NCBI GenBank assembly: GCA_039519185.1
Contig: CM076854.1
Coordinates: 70,055,948 to 70,119,947 of the forward strand
From: Astragalus membranaceus
Lineage: Eukaryota; Streptophyta; Magnoliopsida; Fabales; Fabaceae
Length of the DNA stretch: 64,000 nucleotides
Direction: 5' to 3'
Positions 9,449 to 21,400 of the stretch are shown here, in pieces. Each line of letters opens with the position of its first letter. Positions within the stretch are counted from its first letter, which is position 1. Under the pieces are notes generated by a model that was not told the origin of the DNA, ran no database searches, and saw nothing but the letters and a program-made list of their open reading frames with translations. Position numbers and translations under genes: made by a program.

Positions 9449-11582
9449 TGTAACATCCTCAAAATTATTAATCGAATTATTTGGATGTTACCCCAATTGA
9501 ATTAATTTGGTGCTTAATTGGTAAAATTATCGAGTGCTAAAATTAATTATTGGCTGTCTCAGGATCGTTGACCGAATAATACGGACCAAGGAAGTTTCGA
9601 AATCGAAATAAGGGAATCAGATCAATACGGTAATTGGACCACGCTACCACTTATTTATTAATTAAATAAGTATGTGTGTGTGTGTTAAATGAAAGAATAA
9701 AAGAAAGAAAGGAAAAAGAAAAGAGAGGAAGCGCTGGAAAACAGAGAAGAGAAGGGAAAGAAGAGAAAGAAGAGAAAGAAGAGAAAGAAGAGAAAGGAGA
9801 GAAGAGAAAGGAAGGAGAAGAAGATCATCACCCATCATCCCAAAGTTCCATCCTCATCATCATCCTTGTTTCACCTTCCATTTCCTCAAGCTAGGTAAGC
9901 TCATACCCTTGTTTCTCCCCTTTTCTCTTGATTTCGGAATTGAGAGGGATGATGAATAGTGAACCGAGTTTGAGTTGATTTTGATGATTGAATCATGTCT
10001 AGCAGCAAGCCCAGCAACGGTTGTAAGCGGATTGAAGCTAAATTCGAAGTTTGGAGCGGATTGGAGATCCTAGGGTTCGATTGGTGATTTTTCGTGTCTC
10101 GGTGATTTCGGCTCGGCAACGACTCTCGCTTCAAGGGTGAGTTTTACTCACGTTTAGGTTTATTCCGTTTTGGTATAATTTGTGCGTTGATTGGTTCCGA
10201 CAAATTTTGAGTCAAAAACCGTTATTCAAAAAATAGCGTTTTGGATAGAACTCCGTTTAAATTACGTTTTGGATTGGATTGATTGATTGTGTGATTTGTA
10301 CTGGATTCATTATACTGGTTGTTGGATCTGTTTTCGATCGGAACTGAAATCGGAATTGAGCGGAATAGCGGATTTTGCGAAAATCGCAAAATCTGCACCA
10401 GACAGGTCTCCATCGCGTCGCGACCCGCAGGGCATCGCGTCGCGACCATATACAGTTTTGTCACGCAAAATGTTTCTGTCGTTTTTCGCGTCGCGACGGT
10501 AGCAGTTCGCGTCGCGACGTTTTGCAGATTTTCAACTGTTTTTCACTGATTTTGTTTTCGCGATATCTTTTGATTCCGGAACCCGATTGAGGTGTTCTAA
10601 AATGCGTTGGAAAGCTTATTCAGAGGCCTAACTGAATATTCTAGTTTTAAGGCAAAATAAACTGTTTTCGAAGTTGTAAATTGTGTCGAAAAGGGGTGAA
10701 CTAGAGTGCGAGTGTGAACTTGGTTTTATAAAAGCGTGGGTTAAGTGTTCTACTGGTTATCTGAGGTGATGGACTCTGAGTTCATACGATTGTAGATATA
10801 TATATTATATCGAGTTTGGGTGACGACCCATGTTGACATACTAGGAGGGGCAGTCATGATCCCCCACCCTAGGCTCCGATGCCAATAGTTAAACTATTAT
10901 TGGTCAGGGGTTCGCCAGAAGATGCAAGGTTTGCGGCCGGTGGTGTGTTAAAAAGTTATCGTACTGCGTTCGCCGGAAGATGCAAGGTTTGCGGCCGGTG
11001 GTACGTAGAAAGGCCTAGGATGTTAGTTCATCGGGAGACGCAAGTGGATTGCAGCCGGTGTCTTAATAGGTCGAAGCCTTATTGTATGGTACACCGGGAT
11101 TAGCAAGTGGATTGCGGTCGGTGTCGTGTCAAACCTTAAAAATGTTTTAAACGGACCGAGAGTGTTAGTAGGGGTTCCGGTAGAACTCACTGAGATTGTA
11201 TCTCACTGTTTAAATGTTGTTGTTTTACAGATAAACAGGGACAGAAGAAAACTCAGAGGCACGAGTAGGTGGCCCCGGGAGAAGAATGATGACTTAGTTT
11301 ATGTTTAAGTTTAATTTCCTTCTGTTGCCTATGTATTACAACACTATGGCATTAGTGTTTTGTTTATCTTTTCCGCTTTCTTGTATGACTCTGACTACCA
11401 TAGTGCTGACAGTTTATGGTCTGAGTACCGTATGGTCTTATCTGTAAATAAGACGGTTATGTTATATTTCAGCAAAAATTTTATAATGGTATTCAGTGTC
11501 TAAGCAGGAAATTATTATCTCTGATGTTTATACTTTGGTACGCTTTGGTATTTTTACAAGTTAAATATACCGGGGTGTTACA
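9449..11582 (+). repeat. Y LTR 1
   Basis: 2134 bp, TG to CA. It holds a GT microsatellite (9671), a purine-rich GAGAAAGAA tract (9695-9825), a donor CTAG|GTAAGC (GT at 9895), four TCGCGTCGCGAC near-palindromes (10410-10520), repeated GATGCAAGGTTTGCGGCCGG segments (10920-11115) and an acceptor TTTTACAG ending at 11230. No gene is present; short open frames here recur identically in the other two LTRs. Confidence 0.92.
10410..10522 (+). repeat. TCGCGTCGCGA near-palindromes in Y LTR 1
   Basis: Four copies of TCGCGTCGCGA or a one-base variant, each palindromic apart from the middle base and carrying four CpG sites. They recur at 17101-17212 and 23807-23906. Confidence 0.8.
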
Positions 11583-11584
11583 GT

Positions 11585-11596
11585 TGGTATCAGAGC
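11585..11596 (+). other. Y primer binding site, copy 1
   Basis: TGGTATCAGAGC is complementary to the 3' end of plant initiator tRNA-Met and starts 2 bp after the LTR. Confidence 0.85.
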
Positions 11597-11716
11597 GGTT
11601 CGACCTAGTCGGACTTAGCTTTTAGGGTCTTTACTTTCTCCAGTCGTGATTTTCTTAGTATGCTATTAGACATTGAGCTTGATCAACTTAATACTTTGTG
11701 CATATTTCGCAGAATC

Positions 11717-14700
11717 ATGGCCAGAAGAGGTAGAGGCGTTCCTCCTCCTGTTGATCCAAACTTTGAATGGATGCAGAATATCATTGAGAATCAGCAAAAG
11801 ATGATGCAGGATATGTTGCAAATGCAGCATGACCAAATGGCTCTTCAGCAGCCCAATGTTCAACCTCATCAGGAAGATCCTAACCGGGCATATTTTCAAT
11901 TTCAAAAGATGAAGCCCCCGACTTTCAAGGGAGGATCGGATCCAATGACCGCCTACTATTGGATTGATTCAATGGAGAAAATTTTTCAAACCTTGCAATG
12001 CGGGGAAGAAGAGAAGGTAATATTTGCGGCGAATGTGCTCGATGAAGATGCCCACACCTGGTGGTGTAATGCAAGACAAATGATGGAAATCCAAGAAACT
12101 CCCCTAACTTGGGACAACTTCAAGGACTTGTTCCTGAAGCAATATTTCCCTTCAGTGAAGAAACTAAGCAAGCAAGCGGAGTTTGTGAATCTCAAACAAG
12201 GTGATCTGTCAGTTGGAGAATATGCTGCAAAATTTGAAAGACTGTCTCAGTTCTATGAGTTGGGGAGGTATGCCCCAAATGATATGTGGAAGATGAAAAT
12301 GTTCAAAGAAGGTCTCCGAGCTGATGTGAGCCAAGGACTCAGTTCTTACACTTTGGTTAATTATCCTGCCTTAGTGCAACAAGCATATGTTGCTGAGGAG
12401 GATCTGAGGAAAATGTATGCTGAAAGGAAAGACTACTGGAAGGGTAAGAAAAAGGTTGCTGAATCTTCTACTCCATCCAGGCAGTTCAAAGGAAGTAATT
12501 ATAAAGGGAAACAGGTGCAATCCCATGAACCGTCAAAGCCCCAAAAGTGTAGCACATGTGGAAGATACCATCCGGGTGAGTGTTGGCAGAAATTAAATCG
12601 GTGTTATCATTGTAACGAAGAGGGCCACTATGCAAATCAGTGCCCGGCAAAGAAAAATTCCCAAGGAGCACCGAATGCGCCAAGACAAGGACGAATCAAC
12701 ACATTGGATGCTCGAACCATCACACCAACAGATAATCTTCTAAGGGGTACGGGATCTCTTTTTAATAACTCAGTCAATATTTTATATGATTCCGGTGCAA
12801 CTCACTGTTTTATATCACAAGCGTGTGTGGATCGGTTGGGACTAGCAATATCTGAGCTATCCGAACCGATAACTATTTTAACCGCTGCCAAGGGTCGTGT
12901 CCAGACCCAATCCTTGTGTGAAAATTGCCTACTTGTCATAGGGGACAGACAATTTGTTGTGAAATTTATTTGCTTGCCTATGAGGAGTATGGACATTGTT
13001 CTGGGTATGAATTGGATGGCTGACAATCATGTGACAATTAACTGTGCCGATCGGACCATTAGCTTTGCCTCCGAATCCGTAGGATTGACACAAGCAGATT
13101 CTGAAGCGATGATCTCTTACACAGAGGCAAGCCAGTCATTATTCCAAGGTGCGGAAGCTATTCTTATTATGTTGTCTGCATCTACTGAAACGGGTTTAGA
13201 CCTGTCATCCGTGCAAGTGGTAAATGAATTTCTAGATGTCTTCCCAGAAGAAGTATCATCCTTACCTCCTGACCGAGAGGTCGAATTTTCTATAGAATTG
13301 GTTCCTGGTACAGGGTCAATATCTATTGCTCCTTATAGAATGTCTCCTTTAGAATTGAAGGAATTAAAGTCCCAACTTGAAGAATTAATATCAAAAAGGT
13401 TCATCCGACCGAGTGCCTCTCCATGGGGTGCTCCGGTGTTGCTAGTCAAAAAGAAGGACGGTAGCATGAGATTGTGCATAGATTATCGTCAACTGAATAA
13501 AGTGACGATCAAGAATAAATATCCCTTGCCGAGGATAGACGATTTGCTCGACCAACTTCGAGGTGCCGTGGTATTTTCAAAAATTGATCTGAGATCGGGT
13601 TATCATCAGATAAAGGTACGAGCCTTAGATATTCCGAAGACAGCGTTCCGTACGAGGTATGGACATTACGAGTTTGTGGTGATGCCCTTCGGATTGACTA
13701 ATGCTCCAGCGGTATTCATGGATTACATGAACCGAGTTTTTCACACGTACCTCGATCAGTTTGTAGTAGTTTTTATTGATGATATCTTGGTGTACTCTAG
13801 GACCATTGAGGATCATGTTCAACATCTCCGCATTGTTCTGAACGTACTCCGAGAAAAGAAATTGTATGCTAAGCCGTCGAAGTGTGACTTCTGGATGCCG
13901 GAAGTAAAGTTTTTGGGACACGTGATTTCCCAATCGGGAGTCGCGGTGGATCCCAGTAAGGTGGAAGCTGTATTGAACTGGGAACGACCAACATCTGTTA
14001 CTGAAACAAGAAGTTTCTTGGGTCTAGCCGGTTACTATAGGAGGTTTATTCAAGGTTTCTCACAATTGGTTCTTCCACTTACTCGGTTAACTCGTAAGGG
14101 CCAACCGTTTACCTGGGCTGCCAATTGTGAGGAGTGTTTTCAAGAGTTGAAAGTTAGGTTAACTTCTGCTCCAATCCTAATTCTTCCAGATCCGTCTTTG
14201 GATTTCCAAATTTACAGCGATGCTTCTGGAAAGGGTTTAGGATGTGTTCTAATGCAGAACCAACAAGTTGTAGCTTATGCCTCCAGACAGTTGAAGACTC
14301 ATGAAGAGAATTATCCGACTCATGACTTGGAGTTGGCAGCTATTGTGTACGCACTGAAGATTTGGAGACATTACCTATATGGGTCTCGTTTCGAAGTCTT
14401 CAGTGATCATAAAAGCTTGAAGTATTTGTTTGATCAGAAGGAGTTGAATAACAGGCAGAGAAGGTGGGTGGAATTTCTGAAGGATTATGACTTCGAATTG
14501 AAGTATCATCCGGGAAAGGCTAATGTTGTAGCTGATGCACTAAGTAGGAAATCCATCCACATAGCAGAGTTTATGATGCATGAAATGGAATTGTTGGAAT
14601 CCTTTAGGGACTTAAATTTGAATGCAAGATCAAGGAGGAACCGGTTAGTGTTGAGCCATATGAGGATCTCCAGTTCATTAAGGGATTCTATTCGCTTAGC

Positions 14701-15088
14701 ACAGGAAATTGATGAAAAGCTACAATCGCAGAAACTGTTGCCAGATTTTATTGAAGATAGTGATGGAGTGATTTGTTTCAATGGTAGGATCTGTGTGCCC
14801 GATAATAAAGATATTAAAAAGCAAGTGCTAGAGGAAGCACACCGAAGTTTATTTTCTGTACATCCTGGATCCACCAAGATGTATAGGGATTTAAAGCAGA
14901 TGTATTGGTGGCACGGAATGAAGTTAGAGATTGCTGAGTTCGTATCTCAATGCTTGACTTGCCAAAGGGTTAAGATAGAACATCAGAAGCCTGCTGGTCT
15001 GCTACGGCCACTAGATGTGCCAGTGTGGAAATGGGAAGACATTTCCATGGATTTTGTAATGGCATTGCCAAGGTCTCAAGCCGGGTAA
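11717..15088 (+). pseudogene. Y copy 1 gag-pol, first part, ended by a frameshift
   Basis: The likely start is the ATG at 11717 (context ATCATGG, MARRGRG), because the earlier in-frame ATG at 11660 adds a 19-residue tail unlike Gag. From that Met: Gag about 60-230, zinc knuckle CX2CX4HX4C at 296-309 (CYHCNEEGHYANQC), protease with DSG at 358-360, reverse transcriptase with FIDD at 686-689, RNase H from about 830, integrase HHCC zinc finger at about 1042-1082, and the first catalytic Asp near 1112. A G run at 15083-15085 has one more G than copy 2, which brings a TAA at 15086. Integrase is therefore cut before its core is complete. Confidence 0.88.
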
Positions 15089-15161
15089 CGACTCCATTTG
15101 GGTAGTTGTAGATCGGTTAACTAAATCAGCTCATTTTATTCCGGTTCGTACGAGCAGTAAA

Positions 15162-16088
15162 GTGTCCAAGTTAGCTGAGTTGTATTTGAAGAACATAGTG
15201 AGGTTACATGGGGTTCCTACCAGTATAGTGTCGGATCGAGATCCGAAATTCACTTCTCGATTTTGGAAAGCTCTAAATGAAGCATTGGGGACTAAAGTGC
15301 TTCTTAGCACCGCTTATCACCCGCAGACGGATGGTCAGACCGAGAGAACTATCCAGACATTAGAGGATATGCTTAGGGCTTCGGTACTTGATAATGGGAA
15401 GAAATGGGAGGATCACCTTCCATTGGTGGAATTCTCTTACAACAACAGTTACCATTCTAGTATCGGAATGGCACCTTTTGAAGCGTTGTATGGCAGGAAA
15501 TGTAGAACTCCATTGTGTTGGTGGGAAGTCGGTGAGAACCGATTGTTAGGACCTGAGATGATTCAGGACACCACAGAGAATATCCGCCAGATCAGAGAAA
15601 GAATGAAAACTGCTCAAAGTAGGCAAAAGAGTTATGCCGACAAAAGGAGAAGGCCGTTAGAGTTTGAGTCAGGTGATCATGTGTTTTTGAGATTATCACC
15701 AACAATTGGAACAGGTAGAGCATTACAGGTGAAGAAGCTCAGTCCTCGGTATATTGGACCCTTCCAAATTATCGAGCGAGTTGGGCCTCTTGCATACCGC
15801 ATCGCCTTGCCTCCTCCATTGTCAAGTTTGCATGATGTATTTCATGTGTCTCAGTTGCGAAAGTACATTCCCGATCCAAGTCAACCGTTAGACTTTGAAA
15901 CGATTGACCTCCGACCGGATTTGTCTTTCCAACCTAGTCCGAATTACATCATGGAACGTGGCGAGAGGACGCTACGGGCAAAGTCAATTCCCATTGTCAA
16001 AGTGGTTTGGGATGGTTTCTCCGCCGAGGAAGCTACTTGGGAGTTGGAGGACGACATGCGGACTCGGTATCCGTACTTGTTCTCTTGA
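15162..16088 (+). pseudogene. Y copy 1 integrase core end and chromodomain, downstream of the frameshift
   Basis: This frame continues the polyprotein after the 1-bp insertion, but there is no reason to expect separate translation. It contains the remaining DDE residues (VSDRDPKFTSRFW and AYHPQTDGQTERT), the GPY/F module (YIGPFQIIERVGPLAYRIA) and a C-terminal chromodomain (VKVVWDGFSAEEATWELEDD). It differs from copy 2 at a few residues only, for example Asn for Lys in TTEKIRQ and Gln for Arg in RALRVKK. The polypurine tract and LTR 2 follow about 40 bp after the stop. Confidence 0.85.
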
Positions 16089-16127
16089 GGTATGTTGTGT
16101 TTAATTTTGAGGACAAAATTCTTTCAA

Positions 16128-16138
16128 GTTGGGGAGAA
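16128..16138 (+). other. Y polypurine tract, copy 1
   Basis: GTTGGGGAGAA directly before TGTAACATCC of LTR 2; the same tract precedes LTR 3 at 22818-22828. Confidence 0.8.
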
Positions 16139-18273
16139 TGTAACATCCTCAAAATTATTAATCGATTTATTTGGATGTTACCCCAATTGAATTAATTTGG
16201 TGCTTAATTGGTAAAATTATCGAGTGCTAAAATTAATTATTGGCTGTCTCAGGATCGTTGACCGAATAATACGGACCAAGGAAGTTTCGAAATCGAAATA
16301 AGGGAATCAGATCAATACGGTAATTGGACCACGCTACCACTTATTTATTAATTAAATAAGTATGTGTGTGTGTGTTAAATGAAAGAATAAAAGAAAGAAA
16401 GGAAAAAGAAAAGAGAGGAAGCGCTGGAAAACAGAGAAGAGAAGGGAAAGAAGAGAAAGAAGAGAAAGAAGAGAAAGAAGAGAAAGGAGAGAAGAGAAAG
16501 GAAGGAGAAGAAGATCATCACCCATCATCCCAAAGTTCCATCCTCATCATCATCCTTGTTTCACCTTTCATTTCCTCAAGCTAGGTAAGCTCATACCCTT
16601 GTTTCTCCCCTTTTCTCTTGATTTCGGAATTGAGAGGGATGATGAATAGTGAACCGAGTTTGAGTTGATTTTGATGATTGAATCATGTCTAGCAGCAAGC
16701 CCAGCAACGGTTGTAAGCGGATTGAAGCTAAATTCGAAGTTTGGAGCGGATTGGAGATCCTAGGGTTCGATTGGTGATTTTTCGTGTCTCGGTGATTTCG
16801 GCTCGGCAACGACTCTCGCTTCAAGGGTGAGTTTTACTCACGTTTAGGTTTATTCCGTTTTGGTATAATTTGTGCGTTGATTGGTTCCGACAAATTTTGA
16901 GTCAAAAACCGTTATTCGAAAAATAGCGTTTTGGATAGAACTCCGTTTAAATTACGTTTTGGATTGGATTGATTGATTGTGTGATTTGTACTGGATTCAT
17001 TATACTGGTTGTTGGATCTGTTTTCGATCGGAACTGAAATCGGAATTGAGCGGAATAGCGGATTTTGCGAAAATCGCAAAATCTGCACCAGACAGGTCTC
17101 CATCGCGTCGCGACCCGCAGGGCATCGCGTCGCGACCATATACAGTTTTGTCACGCAAAATGTTTCTGTCGTTTTTTCGCGTCGCGACGGTAGCAGTTCG
17201 CGTCGCGACGTTTTGCAGATTTTCAACTGTTTTTCACTGATTTTGTTTTCGCGATATCTTTTGATTCCGGAACCCGATTGAGGTGTTCTAAAATGCGTTG
17301 GAAAGCTTATTCAGAGGCCTAACTGAATATTCTAGTTTTAAGGCAAAATAAACTGTTTTCGAAGTTGTAAATTGTGTCGAAAAGGGGTGAACTAGAGTGC
17401 GAGTGTGAACTTGGTTTTATAAAAGCGTGGGTTAAGTGTTCTACTGGTTATCTGAGGTGATGGACTCTGAGTTCATACGATTGTAGATATATATATTATA
17501 TCGAGTTTGGGTGACGACCCATGTTGACATACTAGGAGGGGCAGTCATGATCCCCCACCCTAGGCTCCGATGCCAATAGTTAAACTATTATTGGTCAGGG
17601 GTTCGCCAGAAGATGCAAGGTTTGCGGCCGGTGGTGTGTTAAAAAGTTATCGTACTGCGTTCGCCGGAAGATGCAAGGTTTGCGGCCGGTGGTACGTAGA
17701 AAGGCCTAGGATGTTAGTTCATCGGGAGACGCAAGTGGATTGCAGCCGGTGTCTTAATAGGTCGAAGCCTTATTGTATGGTACACCGGGATTAGCAAGTG
17801 GATTGCGGTCGGTGTCGTGTCAAACCTTAAAAATGTTTTAAACGGACCGAGAGTGTTAGTAGGGGTTCCGGTAGAACTCACTGAGATTGTATCTCACTGT
17901 TTAAATGTTGTTGTTTTACAGATAAACAGGGACAGAAGAAAACTCAGAGGCACGAGTAGGTGGCCCCGGGAGAAGAATGATGACTTAGTTTATGTTTAAG
18001 TTTAATTTCCTTCTGTTGCCTATGTATTACAACACTATGGCATTAGTGTTTTGTTTATCTTTTCCGCTTTCTTGTATGACTCTGACTACCATAGTGCTGA
18101 CAGTTTATGGTCTGAGTACCGTATGGTCTTATCTGTAAATAAGACGGTTATGTTATATTTCAGCAAAAATTTTATAATGGTATTCAGTGTCTAAGCAGGA
18201 AATTATTATCTCTGATGTTTAAACTTTGGTACGCTTTGGTATTTTTACAAGTTAAATATACCGGGGTGTTACA
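16139..18273 (+). repeat. Y LTR 2 (shared middle LTR)
   Basis: 2135 bp. It acts as the 3' LTR of copy 1 (polypurine tract before it) and as the 5' LTR of copy 2 (primer site at 18276-18287 after it). It differs from LTR 1 by isolated substitutions and a one-base run change. Donor GT at 16585, acceptor AG at 17920-17921. Confidence 0.92.
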
Positions 18274-18275
18274 GT

Positions 18276-18287
18276 TGGTATCAGAGC
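18276..18287 (+). other. Y primer binding site, copy 2
   Basis: TGGTATCAGAGC, 2 bp after LTR 2, complementary to initiator tRNA-Met. Confidence 0.85.
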
Positions 18288-18407
18288 GGTTCGACCTAGT
18301 CGGACTTAGCTTTTAGGGTCTTTACTTTCTCCAGTCGTGATTTTCTTAGTATGCTATTAGACATTGAGCTTGATCAACTTAATACTTTGTGCATATTTCG
18401 CAGAATC

Positions 18408-21400
18408 ATGGCCAGAAGAGGTAGAGGCGTTCCTCCTCCTGTTGATCCAAACTTTGAATGGATGCAGAATATCATTGAGAATCAGCAAAAGATGATGCAG
18501 GATATGTTGCAAATGCAGCATGACCAAATGGCTCTTCAGCAGCCCAATGTTCAACCTCATCAGGAAGATCCTAACCGGGCATATTTTCAATTTCAAAAGA
18601 TGAAGCCCCCGACTTTCAAGGGAGGATCGGATCCAATGACCGCCTACTATTGGATTGATTCAATGGAGAAAATTTTTCAAACCTTGCAATGCGGGGAAGA
18701 AGAGAAGGTAATATTTGCGGCGAATGTGCTCGATGAAGATGCCCACACCTGGTGGTGTAATGCAAGACAAATGATGGAAATCCAAGAAACTCCCCTAACT
18801 TGGGACAACTTCAAGGACTTGTTCCTGAAGCAATATTTCCCTTCAGTGAAGAAACTAAGCAAGCAAGCGGAGTTTGTGAATCTCAAACAAGGTGATCTGT
18901 CAGTTGGAGAATATGCTGCAAAATTTGAAAGACTGTCTCAGTTCTATGAGTTGGGGAGGTATGCCCCAAATGATATGTGGAAGATGAAAATGTTCAAAGA
19001 AGGTCTCCGAGCTGATGTGAGCCAAGGACTCAGTTCTTACACTTTGGTTAATTATCCTGCCTTAGTGCAACAAGCATATGTTGCTGAGGAGGATCTGAGG
19101 AAAATGTATGCTGAAAGGAAAGACTACTGGAAGGGTAAGAAAAAGGTTGCTGAATCTTCTACTCCATCCAGGCAGTTCAAAGGAAGTAATTATAAAGGGA
19201 AACAGGTGCAATCCCATGAACCGTCAAAGCCCCAAAAGTGTAGCACATGTGGAAGATACCATCCGGGTGAGTGTTGGCAGAAATTAAATCGGTGTTATCA
19301 TTGTAACGAAGAGGGCCACTATGCAAATCAGTGCCCGGCAAAGAAAAATTCCCAAGGAGCACCGAATGCGCCAAGACAAGGACGAATCAACACATTGGAT
19401 GCTCGAACCATCACACCAACAGATAATCTTCTAAGGGGTACGGGATCTCTTTTTAATAACTCAGTCAATATTTTATATGATTCCGGTGCAACTCACTGTT
19501 TTATATCACAAGCGTGTGTGGATCGGTTGGGACTAGCAATATCTGAGCTATCCGAACCGATAACTATTTTAACCGCTGCCAAGGGTCGTGTCCAGACCCA
19601 ATCCTTGTGTGAAAATTGCCTACTTGTCATAGGGGACAGACAATTTGTTGTGAAATTTATTTGCTTGCCTATGAGGAGTATGGACATTGTTCTGGGTATG
19701 AATTGGATGGCTGACAATCATGTGACAATTAACTGTGCCGATCGGACCATTAGCTTTGCCTCCGAATCCGTAGGATTGACACAAGCAGATTCTGAAGCGA
19801 TGATCTCTTACACAGAGGCAAGCCAGTCATTATTCCAAGGTGCGGAAGCTATTCTTATTATGTTGTCTGCATCTACTGAAACGGGTTTAGACCTGTCATC
19901 CGTGCAAGTGGTAAATGAATTTCTAGATGTCTTCCCAGAAGAAGTATCATCCTTACCTCCTGACCGAGAGGTCGAATTTTCTATAGAATTGGTTCCTGGT
20001 ACAGGGTCAATATCTATTGCTCCTTATAGAATGTCTCCTTTAGAATTGAAGGAATTAAAGTCCCAACTTGAAGAATTAATATCAAAAAGGTTCATCCGAC
20101 CGAGTGCCTCTCCATGGGGTGCTCCGGTGTTGCTAGTCAAAAAGAAGGACGGTAGCATGAGATTGTGCATAGATTATCGTCAACTGAATAAAGTGACGAT
20201 CAAGAATAAATATCCCTTGCCGAGGATAGACGATTTGCTCGACCAACTTCGAGGTGCCGTGGTATTTTCAAAAATTGATCTGAGATCGGGTTATCATCAG
20301 ATAAAGGTACGAGCCTTAGATATTCCGAAGACAGCGTTCCGTACGAGGTATGGACATTACGAGTTTGTGGTGATGCCCTTCGGATTGACTAATGCTCCAG
20401 CGGTATTCATGGATTACATGAACCGAGTTTTTCACACGTACCTCGATCAGTTTGTAGTAGTTTTTATTGATGATATCTTGGTGTACTCTAGGACCATTGA
20501 GGATCATGTTCAACATCTCCGCATTGTTCTGAACGTACTCCGAGAAAAGAAATTGTATGCTAAGCCGTCGAAGTGTGACTTCTGGATGCCGGAAGTAAAG
20601 TTTTTGGGACACGTGATTTCCCAATCGGGAGTCGCGGTGGATCCCAGTAAGGTGGAAGCTGTATTGAACTGGGAACGACCAACATCTGTTACTGAAATAA
20701 GAAGTTTCTTGGGTCTAGCCGGTTACTATAGGAGGTTTATTCAAGGTTTCTCACAATTGGTTCTTCCACTTACTCGGTTAACTCGTAAGGGCCAACCGTT
20801 TACCTGGGCTGCCAATTGTGAGGAGTGTTTTCAAGAGTTGAAAGTTAGGTTAACTTCTGCTCCAATCCTAATTCTTCCAGATCCGTCTTTGGATTTCCAA
20901 ATTTACAGCGATGCTTCTGGAAAGGGTTTAGGATGTGTTCTAATGCAGAACCAACAAGTTGTAGCTTATGCCTCCAGACAGTTGAAGACTCATGAAGAGA
21001 ATTATCCGACTCATGACTTGGAGTTGGCAGCTATTGTGTACGCACTGAAGATTTGGAGACATTACCTATATGGGTCTCGTTTCGAAGTCTTCAGTGATCA
21101 TAAAAGCTTGAAGTATTTGTTTGATCAGAAGGAGTTGAATAACAGGCAGAGAAGGTGGGTGGAATTTCTGAAGGATTATGACTTCGAATTGAAGTATCAT
21201 CCGGGAAAGGCTAATGTTGTAGCTGATGCACTAAGTAGGAAATCCATCCACATAGCAGAGTTTATGATGCATGAAATGGAATTGTTGGAATCCTTTAGGG
21301 ACTTAAATTTGAATGCAAGATCAAGGAGGAACCGGTTAGTGTTGAGCCATATGAGGATCTCCAGTTCATTAAGGGATTCTATTCGCTTAGCACAGGAAAT

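Noticed and set aside
9676..9894. Lys/Glu-rich short frame, repeated at 16366 and 23052
   Set aside because: It translates the purine-rich leader tract of the Y LTR and is identical in each LTR.
10222..11308. Several 60-80 codon frames in the Y LTRs, including a Cys-rich one (KVCGRWY)
   Set aside because: They recur in all three LTRs through DNA identity, lack codon signal, and lie in non-coding LTR sequence.
13625..14877. Minus-strand frames opposite the Y polyprotein
   Set aside because: They are shadows of the gag-pol frame, present identically in both copies.
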